A stretch of DNA of 64,000 nt from Pseudoalteromonas sp. Z1A8 (GCF_011378855.1 NZ_WTLB01000019.1:1-64000); one strand, 5' to 3'. Counted from the first letter of the stretch, positions 42,388-51,450 are shown. The notes: generated by a model not told the origin, from the sequence alone. Numbers and translations: made by a program.

Positions 42388-42405
42388 ACGTTACCCATAA
42401 AGAAA

Positions 42406-42428
42406 AAAGCACTCTATAAGAGTGCTTT
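42406..42428 (-). terminator. Terminator of the SpoIIAA-like gene
   Basis: AAAGCACTCT and AGAGTGCTTT form a 10-bp perfect stem with a three-base loop. On the minus strand a TTTTTTCTTT tract follows. Confidence 0.9.
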
Positions 42429-42448
42429 AATTTAAGTTTTCAATCAGG

Positions 42449-42829
42449 CTATTCGTCTAGCCAATCTATGGCTGCGGTAGCATTTTCAAAGTATTGAACC
42501 TCACCCGATATGAACCAGTTGCCTATTTTGGCCATTCGAGCTTGCCACTCTTTATTACCGTAAATGGCTACTTTTTTAAATTCTTTAGAGTGCTTAATAC
42601 CTAACTTGAGGTCGTCCCACGCTGCGCGTAGTTCCCAGCCTTCAAGTTCACTGCCATCTATTAAAACATTTACTACAGGATGATTAACTTCGCTAAGTGC
42701 TGAATTTATCATTGGGGTGATTATTTTATAGTCGTCGTGAGTAAGTGTACCAACGGCTTTAAGTTTTAAAAAAAACTCTCGTCCTGCACGTTCAAGACCA
42801 ATAGATAAACCATGTGTTGTGTGTACCAT
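42449..42829 (-). CDS. SpoIIAA-like (STAS-related) protein
   Basis: The ATG at 42829 is seven bases from an AAGGAG site; an upstream GTG (42835) is too close to it. The 126-residue protein fits the SpoIIAA-like family: 'FFLKLKAVGTLTHDDYKIITPMI', 'VVNVLIDGSELEGWELRAAWDDLKLGI', 'KKVAIYGNKEWQARMAKIGNWFISGEVQYF', ending 'AAIDWL'. The fold resembles anti-sigma antagonist/STAS proteins with a lipid-binding (CRAL-TRIO-like) pocket. Partners are unknown. It is separated from the cupin gene by three 23-bp repeats. Confidence 0.85.
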   Translation of the reverse strand: MVHTTHGLSIGLERAGREFFLKLKAVGTLTHDDYKIITPMINSALSEVNHPVVNVLIDGSELEGWELRAAWDDLKLGIKHSKEFKKVAIYGNKEWQARMAKIGNWFISGEVQYFENATAAIDWLDE

Positions 42830-42880
42830 TGCCACTCTCCTTAAATAGTAAGTAACAAAAATACACCTTCTAAAGTTAAT

Positions 42881-42949
42881 TAGTCCTGAACTAAATCAAT
42901 AAATAGTCCTGAACTGGATCAATAAATAGTCCTGAACTAGATCAATAAA
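42881..42949. repeat. Three tandem 23-bp repeats
   Basis: The unit TAGTCCTGAACTAAATCAATAAA occurs at 42881-42903, 42904-42926 and 42927-42949, the copies differing only at two bases in the middle (AA, GG, AG). It lies between the cupin and SpoIIAA-like genes. A 23-bp period is close to two helical turns, so regulator binding sites are possible; it may also be a simple strain-variable repeat. Confidence 0.9.
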
Positions 42950-42971
42950 CAATCTCAAATAAACTACTCAA

Positions 42972-43664
42972 TTATGCGTTTTGTACGCGGGATATCTGGT
43001 TTTCTACATCAGTTAAATGGCCAGTTTTAAGCCATACTTTTGCACCATTACTTCCCGCTTTAACATTAATAGTGCTATTAATAGGCACTCTTAACCAACT
43101 GTTTTTTACAAGGGTATCGGCTTGCTCATCTAATGAGCCTTCTAGTACTAAGAACTCTGCTCCACCTTTTGCGTTTATAACCATGCAGGCGTTAGGCTCA
43201 AAGTGCAATAAGCTTACCTCTTCAAAGTCGTCTTTATATAAAGGTGTTACGGCTACATTTTTAAAATGTGGATGCACCGTACTTTGCATCAAGTCTGTTT
43301 GCAAACGCACATGCGTTCGATCCTCTGGCTGAAACTGCCATAACTTTACAAATATAACGCAGCCATTTTCAGACCCCGGTTTGTGCTTTGATTGCGGCGG
43401 GTTACGGATATAGGAACCTGCCGGAAAATCGCCATGCTCATCTTGAAATACACCTTCTAGCACAACAAACTCCTCACCACCTGTATGTACATGTGGTGAA
43501 AATTCACTGCCCGGTGCATAACGAACAATAGTTGTTGCGCGGGCAACTTCGTCGCCCACCCGGTCCAGCGCTCGCCTATCAACGCCCGCCATTGGCGATG
43601 CAACCCACGGGAGTGTTTCGCTATGTACTACAACTCGTTTACTAAAATCGGCAGCAATTTTCAT
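42972..43664 (-). CDS. ChrR-like cupin domain protein
   Basis: The 230-residue protein has two cupin repeats. The first carries the metal-binding pattern 'SPHVHTGGEEFVVLEGVFQDEHG' then 'GSYIRNPPQSKHKP'. The second ('GGAEFLVLEGSLDEQ...SWLRVP') lacks the histidines and is probably structural. It matches the C-terminal part of the anti-sigma factor ChrR, but the N-terminal zinc-binding domain for sigma-E is missing, so a metal-dependent enzyme or sensor role is more likely. An AGGAG site precedes the ATG. Confidence 0.82.
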   Translation of the reverse strand: MKIAADFSKRVVVHSETLPWVASPMAGVDRRALDRVGDEVARATTIVRYAPGSEFSPHVHTGGEEFVVLEGVFQDEHGDFPAGSYIRNPPQSKHKPGSENGCVIFVKLWQFQPEDRTHVRLQTDLMQSTVHPHFKNVAVTPLYKDDFEEVSLLHFEPNACMVINAKGGAEFLVLEGSLDEQADTLVKNSWLRVPINSTINVKAGSNGAKVWLKTGHLTDVENQISRVQNA

Positions 43665-43715
43665 ATTTGGCTCCTAACCGGTGTTTTACTTAAACCCTAA
43701 CCTAAAACAAGTAAA

Positions 43716-44336
43716 TTAAGCAGCAACACTTGGGCGTTTTGCTACTTTTTCTTGCCATGCTACTAAATGGGTTAACTCATTTGGGATTGCTATTTGTGCA
43801 AATCCAGCAAATACCAGCCCAGCATACAATGTAATATCAGCAATACTAAACTGCTCACCACCAACAAATGCTGATTGCGCTAATACATCATTAAAATAGC
43901 TAAACCCTTGGCGTGCCTTTTCACCTTGTTTTTCACCCCACGCTACGTTTTGATACGTTTCTAGCTCTGGGCCTAAACCATCAGTTGCATGATGAAAGTA
44001 AGTTGCCACAGCGTCAAGCACCATAGATTCTGCACGCTTTTGCATCATGTTAATTACTGCACGCTCTTTTGCGGTTTCACCCATTAGCGATGGACCTTCA
44101 AACGCGGTATCAATGTACTCAGTAATAGCCGTACTTTCTGATATAAACGTGCCGTCATCTAGCTCTAATACGGGCACACCGGCTGAAGGGTTTTTAGCTA
44201 AAAATGCGTCTGTTCTATGTTCACCATTTAATAAGTCAACAGGTACAAACTCAACATTCGCAGTGGCATTTTTTTCAGCTAAAGCGATACGAACACGAAG
44301 TGGATTTGGAAAGTTTTCTACATCATAGATTTTCAT
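43716..44336 (-). CDS. Glutathione S-transferase family protein
   Basis: The N-terminal thioredoxin-like domain (1-80) has 'NPLRVRIALAEKN' and 'AGVPVLELDDGTFISESTAITEYID', with the glutathione-binding cis-Pro and ESTAI. The C-terminal helical domain ends with 'FSIADITLYAGLVFA', the N-capping box. Length is normal (206). It conjugates or reduces electrophiles with glutathione. It diverges from a TetR gene; the palindrome at 44384-44399 lies about 50 bases upstream of its start, where a repressor would act. Confidence 0.9.
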   Translation of the reverse strand: MKIYDVENFPNPLRVRIALAEKNATANVEFVPVDLLNGEHRTDAFLAKNPSAGVPVLELDDGTFISESTAITEYIDTAFEGPSLMGETAKERAVINMMQKRAESMVLDAVATYFHHATDGLGPELETYQNVAWGEKQGEKARQGFSYFNDVLAQSAFVGGEQFSIADITLYAGLVFAGFAQIAIPNELTHLVAWQEKVAKRPSVAA

Positions 44337-44383
44337 AGCAGTCTCATTCTTTATTGTTTAAAAGTTAATTGATGGCAGTAACC

Positions 44384-44399
44384 TACCTATCGATAGGTA
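44384..44399. promoter_or_regulatory. 16-bp perfect palindrome, probable TetR operator upstream of the GST gene
   Basis: TACCTATCGATAGGTA is a perfect palindrome between the GST and TetR genes. It is placed to block the GST promoter. Confidence 0.65.
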
Positions 44400-44517
44400 A
44401 TTTATATTCCTAAATTAAATGTAAGTCAATTTTTAAATTAACCCTTCATTTGGTCATAATTTAATAACCTTTAAAATCATAAAGTTGCTTATAAAAATAA
44501 AATGGCTTGTAAATGAC

Positions 44518-44533
44518 TACCTACTGGTCGATA
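44518..44533. promoter_or_regulatory. Related half-palindrome, second probable TetR site
   Basis: TACCTACTGGTCGATA keeps the left half (TACCTA) of the palindrome at 44384-44399 and a GATA-type right part. It lies 31 bases before the TetR start, fitting autoregulation. Confidence 0.5.
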
Positions 44534-44563
44534 ATTTTATTATTGCAATGGGGAAGTATGTAA

Positions 44564-45088
44564 ATGAGTAAAAAAGAAGAACTATTAAAAGCTGCGCAGG
44601 ATAAAGTACGCCTTGGTGGTTACAGTAACTTTAGTTTTAGAGAGCTTGCGAGCGAAGTCGGTATTAAAAGCGCCAGTGTGCATTACCACTTTCCTACAAA
44701 GGCTGATTTAGGTGCAGAGCTTGCTCATCACTATACCAACTCGTTTTTGGCTGCGTTAGGTGAGCCGGACGAGCTAAAAGCGAGCGGTAAAAACCCTATT
44801 GAAGTGTACACGCAGCTTTTTAGAGGGGCATTAGTAACCGATAAAAAAATGTGTTTATGTGGTTTGTTAGGTGCCGAAAGCGATAGCCTACCTGATAAAG
44901 TACGCCTTGAAGTACAGCGATTTTTTAATCATAACTTACAGTGGCTTAAAGCAGCTCATTTAGCTAATGATGAACCTAATCCCGCCCAAGCTGCTATTAA
45001 AACAGTGAGCTTACTAGAGGGCGCAATGATGATAAGCAAAACACTCGACGACAACAGTTACTTTGAACTTGCTACCCAAACTGTTTAA
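44564..45088 (+). CDS. TetR/AcrR family regulator
   Basis: The N-terminal helix-turn-helix reads 'YSNFSFRELASEVGIKSASVHYHFPTKADLGAEL' (about 18-52). The C-terminal ligand domain is all helical, with 'CLCGLLGAESDSLPDKV', the TetR_C pattern seen in regulators of electrophile or aldehyde response. A cysteine pair (CLC) could be redox-active. It probably represses itself and the divergent GST gene via the two sites above. A strong terminator follows. Confidence 0.9.
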   Translation: MSKKEELLKAAQDKVRLGGYSNFSFRELASEVGIKSASVHYHFPTKADLGAELAHHYTNSFLAALGEPDELKASGKNPIEVYTQLFRGALVTDKKMCLCGLLGAESDSLPDKVRLEVQRFFNHNLQWLKAAHLANDEPNPAQAAIKTVSLLEGAMMISKTLDDNSYFELATQTV

Positions 45089-45124
45089 TTTAGCTTTAGT
45101 TTAGCTTTAATTTAAATATAAAAA

Positions 45125-45151
45125 ACGAGCTATAAAATAGCTCGTTTTTTT
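45125..45151. terminator. Bidirectional terminator between tetR-type and cstA-type genes
   Basis: ACGAGCTA (45125-45132) and TAGCTCGT (45138-45145) form an 8-bp stem with T7 on the plus strand and T5-6 on the minus strand. Confidence 0.92.
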
Positions 45152-45195
45152 GTTTGGCTAAGTTACGTAGTTTACTTTACGCAACTCATAAGTAA

Positions 45196-46665
45196 CTAAA
45201 CCGTTGTTGGTTTAACTTTATGCTTAGAATGCACAATCACCAAAACAATTAAGCCAATCACTGTAACTACAGCGCCAATAGGTTTGCCATAATCGCTTGA
45301 TAAGTTAAGACCAATTGCGGCAGTACCAATATAAGAAACAGTAACCGCTGTTGCTATAACAGCCGGAATACTCGCAATCCAATGGAATGTACCACGGTCA
45401 AATAAGTACTTAGTGGCAAGCCATAATACGCTTGTAGAAAGTAACATGTTTGAGAACGCGAAGTAGCGCCAAATTAATGAGAAATCGAGCTTCGTCATAA
45501 AGTACGCAATAGTAAGTATAGGCACCGCTACCAATAAGCGATTACGTAAACTTTGCGGAATATTAAACGCATCAACAACGGTTAAACGTAGTGAACGGAA
45601 CGCTGTATCACCAGAAGTAATTGGGAACACGGCTACAGCAATAATTGCCATTATACCGCCAAATACACCTAAGTAAGTATTAGCTACATGGTTTACAACT
45701 AAACCTGGACCACCTTGGTCAAGTAATGTTTTTAAGCCAGCGTAACCATCTGGGAACGCTGCAATACCAGCAAGTGCCCATACACAGCCAACAATACCTT
45801 CACACGTCATAGCACCGTAATAAACTGGGCGTACGTATTTTTCGTTAGTTAAACAACGCGCAACAATAGGTGCTTGAGTAGAATGAAAACCACTAATAGC
45901 ACCACAGGTAATTGTTATAAATAACAATGGCCATGTTGGTAATCCGTCGGGGTTTGGCTCTAAAAAGTCATGTGCGTGGTCGGCTTCAAAGTAGGCTAAA
46001 AAGTCACTTGGTATCGGTAAGTGCGGCGCATTAATTAATAACGAAACAGCAATTGCTACTGTCATTACAATCATTAGCGCACCAAAAATTGGGTAAAACT
46101 TAGTGATAATTTTATCAATTGGTAGCAAGGTCGCTAAAAAGTAATACGCTAAAATAGCAAGCACCCAAAAGGTGTTGTTTGCCAGTATAGTACCTTCAAA
46201 AAAATCAAGGTTACTTAGCAAACCTGCCGGGCTCATAATAAATACTACGCCTACAAAAAATAGTAGCATGGCAGTAAATATAAGCATAAAGCCTTTAAAT
46301 ACGATGTTGTAATAATGGCCTGCGATTTCTGGTAGGCTTTTACCGTCTTCTTTTATACTCATTACACCTGAGAAGAAGTCGTGTACAGCGCCACCTAAAA
46401 CATTACCAAGTACAATCCATACTAGTGCGACTGGTCCGTATAAAGCACCTAAAATTGGGCCAAATATTGGGCCTACACCAGCAATATTTAAAAATTGAAT
46501 TAAAAATGCACGTACAGGGTGAATAGCTACGTAATCAACACCTTCGCTAAAGCGTTTTTGTGGTGTTTCGGCAGTTGAATCCAAACCGGCTTGTTTTTCA
46601 ACAAATGGGCTGTAAAACTTATAGCCCAGTATTAAAATAGTGAGGCAGATAAAAAAGATGATCAT
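45196..46665 (-). CDS. CstA family carbon-starvation / pyruvate-peptide transporter (short form)
   Basis: The 489-residue membrane protein has about 12-14 helices. CstA motifs include 'FNIAGVGPIFGPILGALYGP'-type N-terminus (here FLNIAGVGPIFG), 'VLGNVLGGAVHDFFSGVMSI' split at a helix end, and 'TCGAISGFHSTQAPIVARC'. It is much shorter than E. coli CstA (about 700) and belongs to the short group. Known members take up peptides or pyruvate. A single gene, ending at the bidirectional terminator. Confidence 0.87.
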   Translation of the reverse strand: MIIFFICLTILILGYKFYSPFVEKQAGLDSTAETPQKRFSEGVDYVAIHPVRAFLIQFLNIAGVGPIFGPILGALYGPVALVWIVLGNVLGGAVHDFFSGVMSIKEDGKSLPEIAGHYYNIVFKGFMLIFTAMLLFFVGVVFIMSPAGLLSNLDFFEGTILANNTFWVLAILAYYFLATLLPIDKIITKFYPIFGALMIVMTVAIAVSLLINAPHLPIPSDFLAYFEADHAHDFLEPNPDGLPTWPLLFITITCGAISGFHSTQAPIVARCLTNEKYVRPVYYGAMTCEGIVGCVWALAGIAAFPDGYAGLKTLLDQGGPGLVVNHVANTYLGVFGGIMAIIAVAVFPITSGDTAFRSLRLTVVDAFNIPQSLRNRLLVAVPILTIAYFMTKLDFSLIWRYFAFSNMLLSTSVLWLATKYLFDRGTFHWIASIPAVIATAVTVSYIGTAAIGLNLSSDYGKPIGAVVTVIGLIVLVIVHSKHKVKPTTV

Positions 46666-46774
46666 AAAGCACGTTTCTCTTTTTGTATTTTAGTTATAGA
46701 GCGCATTGTGTGTCGCCCCGCCTTTTCAATCCGTGAATAATCGACGAACAATAACAAAGCTTTACCCCGCAAAC

Positions 46775-46874
46775 AATAAGACGTTTAGCTAATACTATAG
46801 TCGATATAAGCCACTATTTACGCAACCTGCGCACTTAACGTTCCACATTGAATATTTATTACACACGTCTTATT
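46775..46874. repeat. 100-bp segment bounded by perfect 10-bp inverted repeats
   Basis: AATAAGACGT (46775-46784) and ACGTCTTATT (46865-46874) bound the segment between the cstA-type gene and the fructokinase terminator. It could be a very small insertion element or two half-operators. No target duplication is obvious. Confidence 0.4.
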
Positions 46875-46882
46875 TTGGGCAC

Positions 46883-46919
46883 AAAAAAAGCGGTTAAACT
46901 TTTACGTTATAACCGCTTT
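46883..46919 (-). terminator. Terminator of the mannitol/fructose gene block
   Basis: AAAGCGGTT (46887-46895) and AACCGCTTT (46911-46919) form a 9-bp stem; on the minus strand a T7 run follows. Confidence 0.9.
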
Positions 46920-46935
46920 CACACACAATGTTTTT

Positions 46936-47853
46936 TTAAAGTGGGTTCATAAACTCACTAATTTGTTGATGCGTTAAAGTAGGTGTTGCACCAGAACTTT
47001 CGGCGACCATAGCTCCAACGGCACATGCAAAGTCAACGGCATATTGCGCATCGTCGTTGCTACAAAGCTGATAAATTAACGAACCTAAAAACGAATCCCC
47101 TGCGCCAACAGTATCAATTACGCTAATTAAATAACCTGAATTATAAAAATTCTCGCCTTTGATTGTTAATAAAGCACCGTGACTACCTTTGGTTACACAT
47201 AAGTAATCGGTATTTGTTTGCTGTGCTATAAACGCTAAATTTTGTTCAAGCGAATGAAACTTACAACCCATCGCTTTAGCAATTTCGTATAGCTCTTCAT
47301 CGTTTAATTTAATAAAATCTGCTTTATTCATTAAATCTACAAGTGTTTCTAGCTTGTAATGCGGTGCACGTAGGTTTACGTCAAATACTTTAAAGTTTGC
47401 TACATCAACTAGTTCATTTAATGTTGCTAAAGACGCTTCGCTTCGCCCAATTAGGCTGCCAAATACAAATACATCGCTACTTTTAACTTTACTAAGTAAC
47501 TCATTGTTAAGCGCTATATTATCCCACGCAGTGTCTGCCACTATTTCATAACTAGCTGAGCCACTACTGTCGAGTGTTACCTCAACCGTGCTAGTTTTTT
47601 TGTCACTATTAATAGCAATGTATTCGCAGCTTACGCCTTTGCTCGTAATTTCGCTTAGTAGCTCAGCGCCTAACTCGTCGTTACCAACAGCGCTTAACAT
47701 GTCGGCTTTAATGCCAAGTGAGTTAATACGCACACACATGTTAAGTGGAGCGCCACCTAAACGTTTACCTGAATCAAAACAATCCCACAGCACTTCGCCA
47801 AAGCAGCTTACGCTTACGTTTTCGCCTGATTTATGATTAATTAAAATACTCAT
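46936..47853 (-). CDS. Fructokinase (PfkB family sugar kinase)
   Basis: The 305-residue protein has the PfkB signatures: 'CFGEVLWDCFDSGKRLGGAPLNMCVR' in its N-terminal part and the catalytic 'DTVGAGDSFLGSLIYQL' near residue 245, with the Asp base in GAGDS. The N-terminal 'GEVLWD' is typical of fructokinases. It phosphorylates fructose to fructose 6-phosphate. It starts 2 bases after the mannitol dehydrogenase stop, so the two are one operon. Confidence 0.9.
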   Translation of the reverse strand: MSILINHKSGENVSVSCFGEVLWDCFDSGKRLGGAPLNMCVRINSLGIKADMLSAVGNDELGAELLSEITSKGVSCEYIAINSDKKTSTVEVTLDSSGSASYEIVADTAWDNIALNNELLSKVKSSDVFVFGSLIGRSEASLATLNELVDVANFKVFDVNLRAPHYKLETLVDLMNKADFIKLNDEELYEIAKAMGCKFHSLEQNLAFIAQQTNTDYLCVTKGSHGALLTIKGENFYNSGYLISVIDTVGAGDSFLGSLIYQLCSNDDAQYAVDFACAVGAMVAESSGATPTLTHQQISEFMNPL

Positions 47854-47855
47854 AA

Positions 47856-49379
47856 TTAGTTACTCTTTTGATCAAGTACGTTATTCATAATGGCTTTAAC
47901 TTTACTTGCAGGTGCATATAAAGCTTCAATATTATTTTTGTAATGAATAGTAAATTCATTTTGCTCGCTTAAGTTACCAAATAAACTAGTAAGCGATAAA
48001 AATGCTAGCGGCTGTGTATGAGTTTTAACTGCGGCTTCATGCAGCTCACTTTGCATTGCATCAATGACTTCTAACTTATTGCCTTGCTCATCAACTTCTT
48101 TATCACTGTAAAAACACCATGCAGCAATTACAAGCGCAGCAAGAGAAACATCACGCCCTTGTGCTAGGTTTTCGTTAATAGTAGCAATTAAAAATTTAGG
48201 AAGCTTTGCGGCACTTTCTGAGCAAATGCGCGAAAGGCTATCTTTAATATTAGGATTAGCAAAACGCTCAATTAACGTATCTTTGTAGCTTTCAAGGTCA
48301 ATACCTTCAAGTGGTTCAAGATTTGGGGTTACTTCTTTATCCATAAAAGCACGCAGGTATGTGGCAAATAATTCATCAGATACCGTTTCGTCAATAGTGC
48401 CGTAGCCATGGATTGAACCTAATAAACCAAGTACTGAATGCCCTGCATTAAGTAAACGTATTTTCATGGTCTCATAAGGCGTTACATCAGTAACAAACTG
48501 TGCACCAACAACATCCCAATTTGGACGAGAGTCACTAAATGTGTCCTCTATTACCCATTGTGTAAACGACTCACAGGTAATTGGCCACTCGTCGCTAACA
48601 CCATATGCATCAACCACGTAATCAATATCACTCTTTTTAGATACCGGTGTAATACGGTCAACCATCGCATTTGGAAACGATACGTTTTGTTCAATCCATT
48701 CACTTAGGTCTTTGTCTTGCTCTGTAGCAAAGGCTAAAAGCATTTTGCGTGTTACGTTACCGTTGTGCTGAATGTTATCGCACGACTGCACAGTAAACGC
48801 GCCTAGGCCTTGCTCTTTACGCAGTTTTAACGCAGCAGCAATGTAACCAAACGCTGTAATTGGGTCGTTCGGGTTATTAATGTCATTAATAATATCTGGG
48901 TTGTTGTAGTCAAACTCGCCCGTTGCAGGGTTAAAGTTATAACCGCCCTCGGTAATAGTAAGCGACACAATTTTAGTATCGCTGTGCGCAAGTTTATTAA
49001 TTACCGCTTGCTTGTCCTCTGGGGCAAACAAAAAGTCGATCATTGAACCAATAACTTTATTATCTATTTTTCCGTCTGGGTGTCTAACAGTAAGCGTATA
49101 AAGGTAATCTTGCTGCTTTAAAATATCACGCAGCCCACGGTTACCTTCTAAAAGGCCAACACCACAAATGCCCCACGGCTCAGAACCTGGCGTTTTTAAA
49201 AGCTCGTTAATATATACCGCTTGATGGGCGCGATGAAAACCGCCCACACCTATATGTACTATGCCCGCTTTAAGTGCGCTACGATCGTACGTTGGTGTAT
49301 CAACATGGCTTGGTAATTGAGCCAAGCTCTGTTGGTTTAGCCCTGTTACAAGAGCGTCAGTGTGTTGGTGTTGCGTCAT
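47856..49379 (-). CDS. Mannitol 2-dehydrogenase (long-chain polyol dehydrogenase)
   Basis: The 507-residue enzyme has the NAD-binding start 'IVHIGVGGFHRAHQAVYIN' and 'SLTITEGGYNFN', and the catalytic motif K..LLN..H in 'KIRLLNAGHSVLG' (Lys, Asn, His). Length and motifs match mannitol 2-dehydrogenase and its relatives fructuronate and altronate oxidoreductases. The neighbouring fructokinase supports the mannitol-to-fructose reaction over the uronate ones. An AAGG site precedes the ATG. Confidence 0.88.
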   Translation of the reverse strand: MTQHQHTDALVTGLNQQSLAQLPSHVDTPTYDRSALKAGIVHIGVGGFHRAHQAVYINELLKTPGSEPWGICGVGLLEGNRGLRDILKQQDYLYTLTVRHPDGKIDNKVIGSMIDFLFAPEDKQAVINKLAHSDTKIVSLTITEGGYNFNPATGEFDYNNPDIINDINNPNDPITAFGYIAAALKLRKEQGLGAFTVQSCDNIQHNGNVTRKMLLAFATEQDKDLSEWIEQNVSFPNAMVDRITPVSKKSDIDYVVDAYGVSDEWPITCESFTQWVIEDTFSDSRPNWDVVGAQFVTDVTPYETMKIRLLNAGHSVLGLLGSIHGYGTIDETVSDELFATYLRAFMDKEVTPNLEPLEGIDLESYKDTLIERFANPNIKDSLSRICSESAAKLPKFLIATINENLAQGRDVSLAALVIAAWCFYSDKEVDEQGNKLEVIDAMQSELHEAAVKTHTQPLAFLSLTSLFGNLSEQNEFTIHYKNNIEALYAPASKVKAIMNNVLDQKSN

Positions 49380-49448
49380 AGTGCGGCCTTACTCAAACAA
49401 AAATAAAATGTAAATTATGATACGAAACGAATATTTTAAGCACCGTAA

Positions 49449-51170
49449 TTACGATGCTGTATTTAATACCTTATGGCGTTTTAAAGACCAGTAAGCTGAT
49501 GCAAAGTAAATAACAGTACAGATAAAACACACTATTTCGAATTGCGATTTATTCTCACCGTATATGCTCATTGTTTCGCTAAAAAACATCACTTGGCTGG
49601 CAAATACAAAAATAACAAATAACGAAATAGTAGAGATAGCATTAAGCACCTTACTAAACATAGAACTATCTATAACTGGTTTTGGAACATCTTTAGCTTC
49701 TGTAGCTTGGTATTCTTTAATTGCTTTTAGCTCTTGCTCGTCTGAAGCAATCTCTTGAGTGTAATCTTCACCTGCACCGTATTTTTTAGCTAATAAAGTA
49801 TAAATAACGATTGTGAAAATCCACGTAGGAATAAATAAGTAGTAAAACGACATAACATCAATAGCATTTAAGCCAAAACCAAACACAAGCGCCAGCGCCC
49901 AAGAGGCAATAGCCGGTACACTGCGGGTAATATTTTTATACTTAGCCCAGTAACGTGTTAAACCAATTTTAGGAAATAACACATGCTCAGCAAATACAAT
50001 GCCGCCTACTGGTACTACTAATAAACCAGCGTAGGTAAGTAGCGGTAGCATTTGTGAAAATACAAACGGGAAACACGCAATAATTACGGTTACAACACCT
50101 ACAATAGCGGTTGTGCGTTCACGTGATTGATTAACAAATATAGATTGTGCTGCAAGGCCTGCACGGTAAAGGTTTGCGTTAGCTGTAGTCCAACCGGCAA
50201 TAATTACAATAACAAAGCCAGTCCAACCTAATGCATGGTATGCAACATCGCCCGGATCAAGTGATGAAATAGTTGTTTTAAGTAATACCGCAACACCTGC
50301 GCCCATAATACCGGCAGAGATCCACGCTAAGTAATGACCAAAAAACATGCCCACGCCAGAAAACAAGCCATAGCTTTTGCGTTTAGCAAATCTAAAAATA
50401 GCCATGTCGATTAAACCAAAGTGAGTAATTGAGTTAGCAGCCCATGCAAAGCCAATCACTTCTAATAGGCCAATGCCTTTTTCGCCATCGGCATTGGTGC
50501 CCGTCCATATGGAGGAGTCGCCTATGGTCATAAAGTCGCTAAAGCTAGTTAAAGAGGTAGAACCTAATACGTGATTTGAAAGCTCAGGGAATAACGCGAA
50601 CGAACCTGCAATAAATATAACAAATAGCCACGGCGCACACAGCTTTGAAAAGTCAGCAACCGTAGAAAAGCCATACATCGCCACAAACACAACAATAGAG
50701 CCAACAGCTAAAACAATGGCTACAAACCAAAAGCTATTTGGATACCAATCAAGTTGTGCAGGTATATCAAACAAAAACCGCACGGCGGTGGAGGATACCG
50801 TGATCATCGCGGCCGATATAACACTAAAAATAACCACGTTAGCCCAGTTATAGAGCTTGGTCATTGAGTTACCAGCAATTTTATTAAGGTAGTTATATAA
50901 ACTTAAGCGAGTTTCAACAGCTATAGGCGCGGTAATTAACCACCAAGAACACATGGCTAAAAGGTTACCTATTAATAAACCAAGTAGAATATCAATAGTT
51001 GAAGCGCCCAATGCAACAAACGTTGCACCAATAACAAATTCAGTAGCTGCAACATGTTCGCCAGCATATAGCCCTGCAAAATGTTTCCAACCGTGTAATC
51101 GGTTATTAGCAACAGGAAGCTGCTCTTCGTTTACATCTTTAAATGATTGTGTGTGTGGACTCGTTGCCAT
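49449..51170 (-). CDS. NCS1/purine-cytosine permease-type transporter, likely for mannitol
   Basis: The start is the ATG at 51170 with an AGGAA site; the frame is open 39 bases further upstream. The 573-residue protein has 12 or so membrane segments, with 'HFAGLYAGEHVAATEFVIGATFVALGAS', 'FGLIDMAIFRFAKRKSYGLFSG' (in two helices) and a long polar loop ('ASDEQELKAIKEYQ') before the last two helices. NCS1 proteins normally import nucleobases or hydantoins. Here the only neighbours are mannitol dehydrogenase and fructokinase, so mannitol or a similar polyol is the likely substrate. Confidence 0.75.
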   Translation of the reverse strand: MATSPHTQSFKDVNEEQLPVANNRLHGWKHFAGLYAGEHVAATEFVIGATFVALGASTIDILLGLLIGNLLAMCSWWLITAPIAVETRLSLYNYLNKIAGNSMTKLYNWANVVIFSVISAAMITVSSTAVRFLFDIPAQLDWYPNSFWFVAIVLAVGSIVVFVAMYGFSTVADFSKLCAPWLFVIFIAGSFALFPELSNHVLGSTSLTSFSDFMTIGDSSIWTGTNADGEKGIGLLEVIGFAWAANSITHFGLIDMAIFRFAKRKSYGLFSGVGMFFGHYLAWISAGIMGAGVAVLLKTTISSLDPGDVAYHALGWTGFVIVIIAGWTTANANLYRAGLAAQSIFVNQSRERTTAIVGVVTVIIACFPFVFSQMLPLLTYAGLLVVPVGGIVFAEHVLFPKIGLTRYWAKYKNITRSVPAIASWALALVFGFGLNAIDVMSFYYLFIPTWIFTIVIYTLLAKKYGAGEDYTQEIASDEQELKAIKEYQATEAKDVPKPVIDSSMFSKVLNAISTISLFVIFVFASQVMFFSETMSIYGENKSQFEIVCFICTVIYFASAYWSLKRHKVLNTAS

Positions 51171-51202
51171 GGTATTTCCTATTGTTAACAGCAAAGTATT
51201 TG

Positions 51203-51271
51203 ATACCAATCAGCATAACTATTTGAATAATTTAATAAGTTAAATCACTCTATATTTAAGCAAATTGGTAT
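51203..51271. repeat. ATACCAAT/ATTGGTAT-bounded intergenic repeat
   Basis: Perfect 8-bp arms ATACCAAT (51203-51210) and ATTGGTAT (51264-51271) enclose about 53 AT-rich bases just upstream of the permease gene. A similar ATACCGATTGGTAT lies at 19443. I recall ATTGGTAT-ended repeats scattered in Pseudoalteromonas genomes. Confidence 0.5.
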
Positions 51272-51450
51272 AGTACCTACATACTTTGCCTTTTATAATT
51301 TGGCTTATAAACGCATGATGTTTTGCCATGTTTTGTTTTATTTTTAGTAAAGCAAAACCATCTACATTTATATTTTGTGTTTGCTTGCCTGTCAGTGAGT
51401 AAGGCGAGCAAATCGCGTTTAAAACTTTGTGTATTTAAAAAGCTGCGTGT

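Noticed and set aside
42972..43664. Anti-sigma factor ChrR
   Set aside because: Only the cupin part is present; the N-terminal zinc domain that binds the sigma factor is absent and no sigma gene is adjacent.
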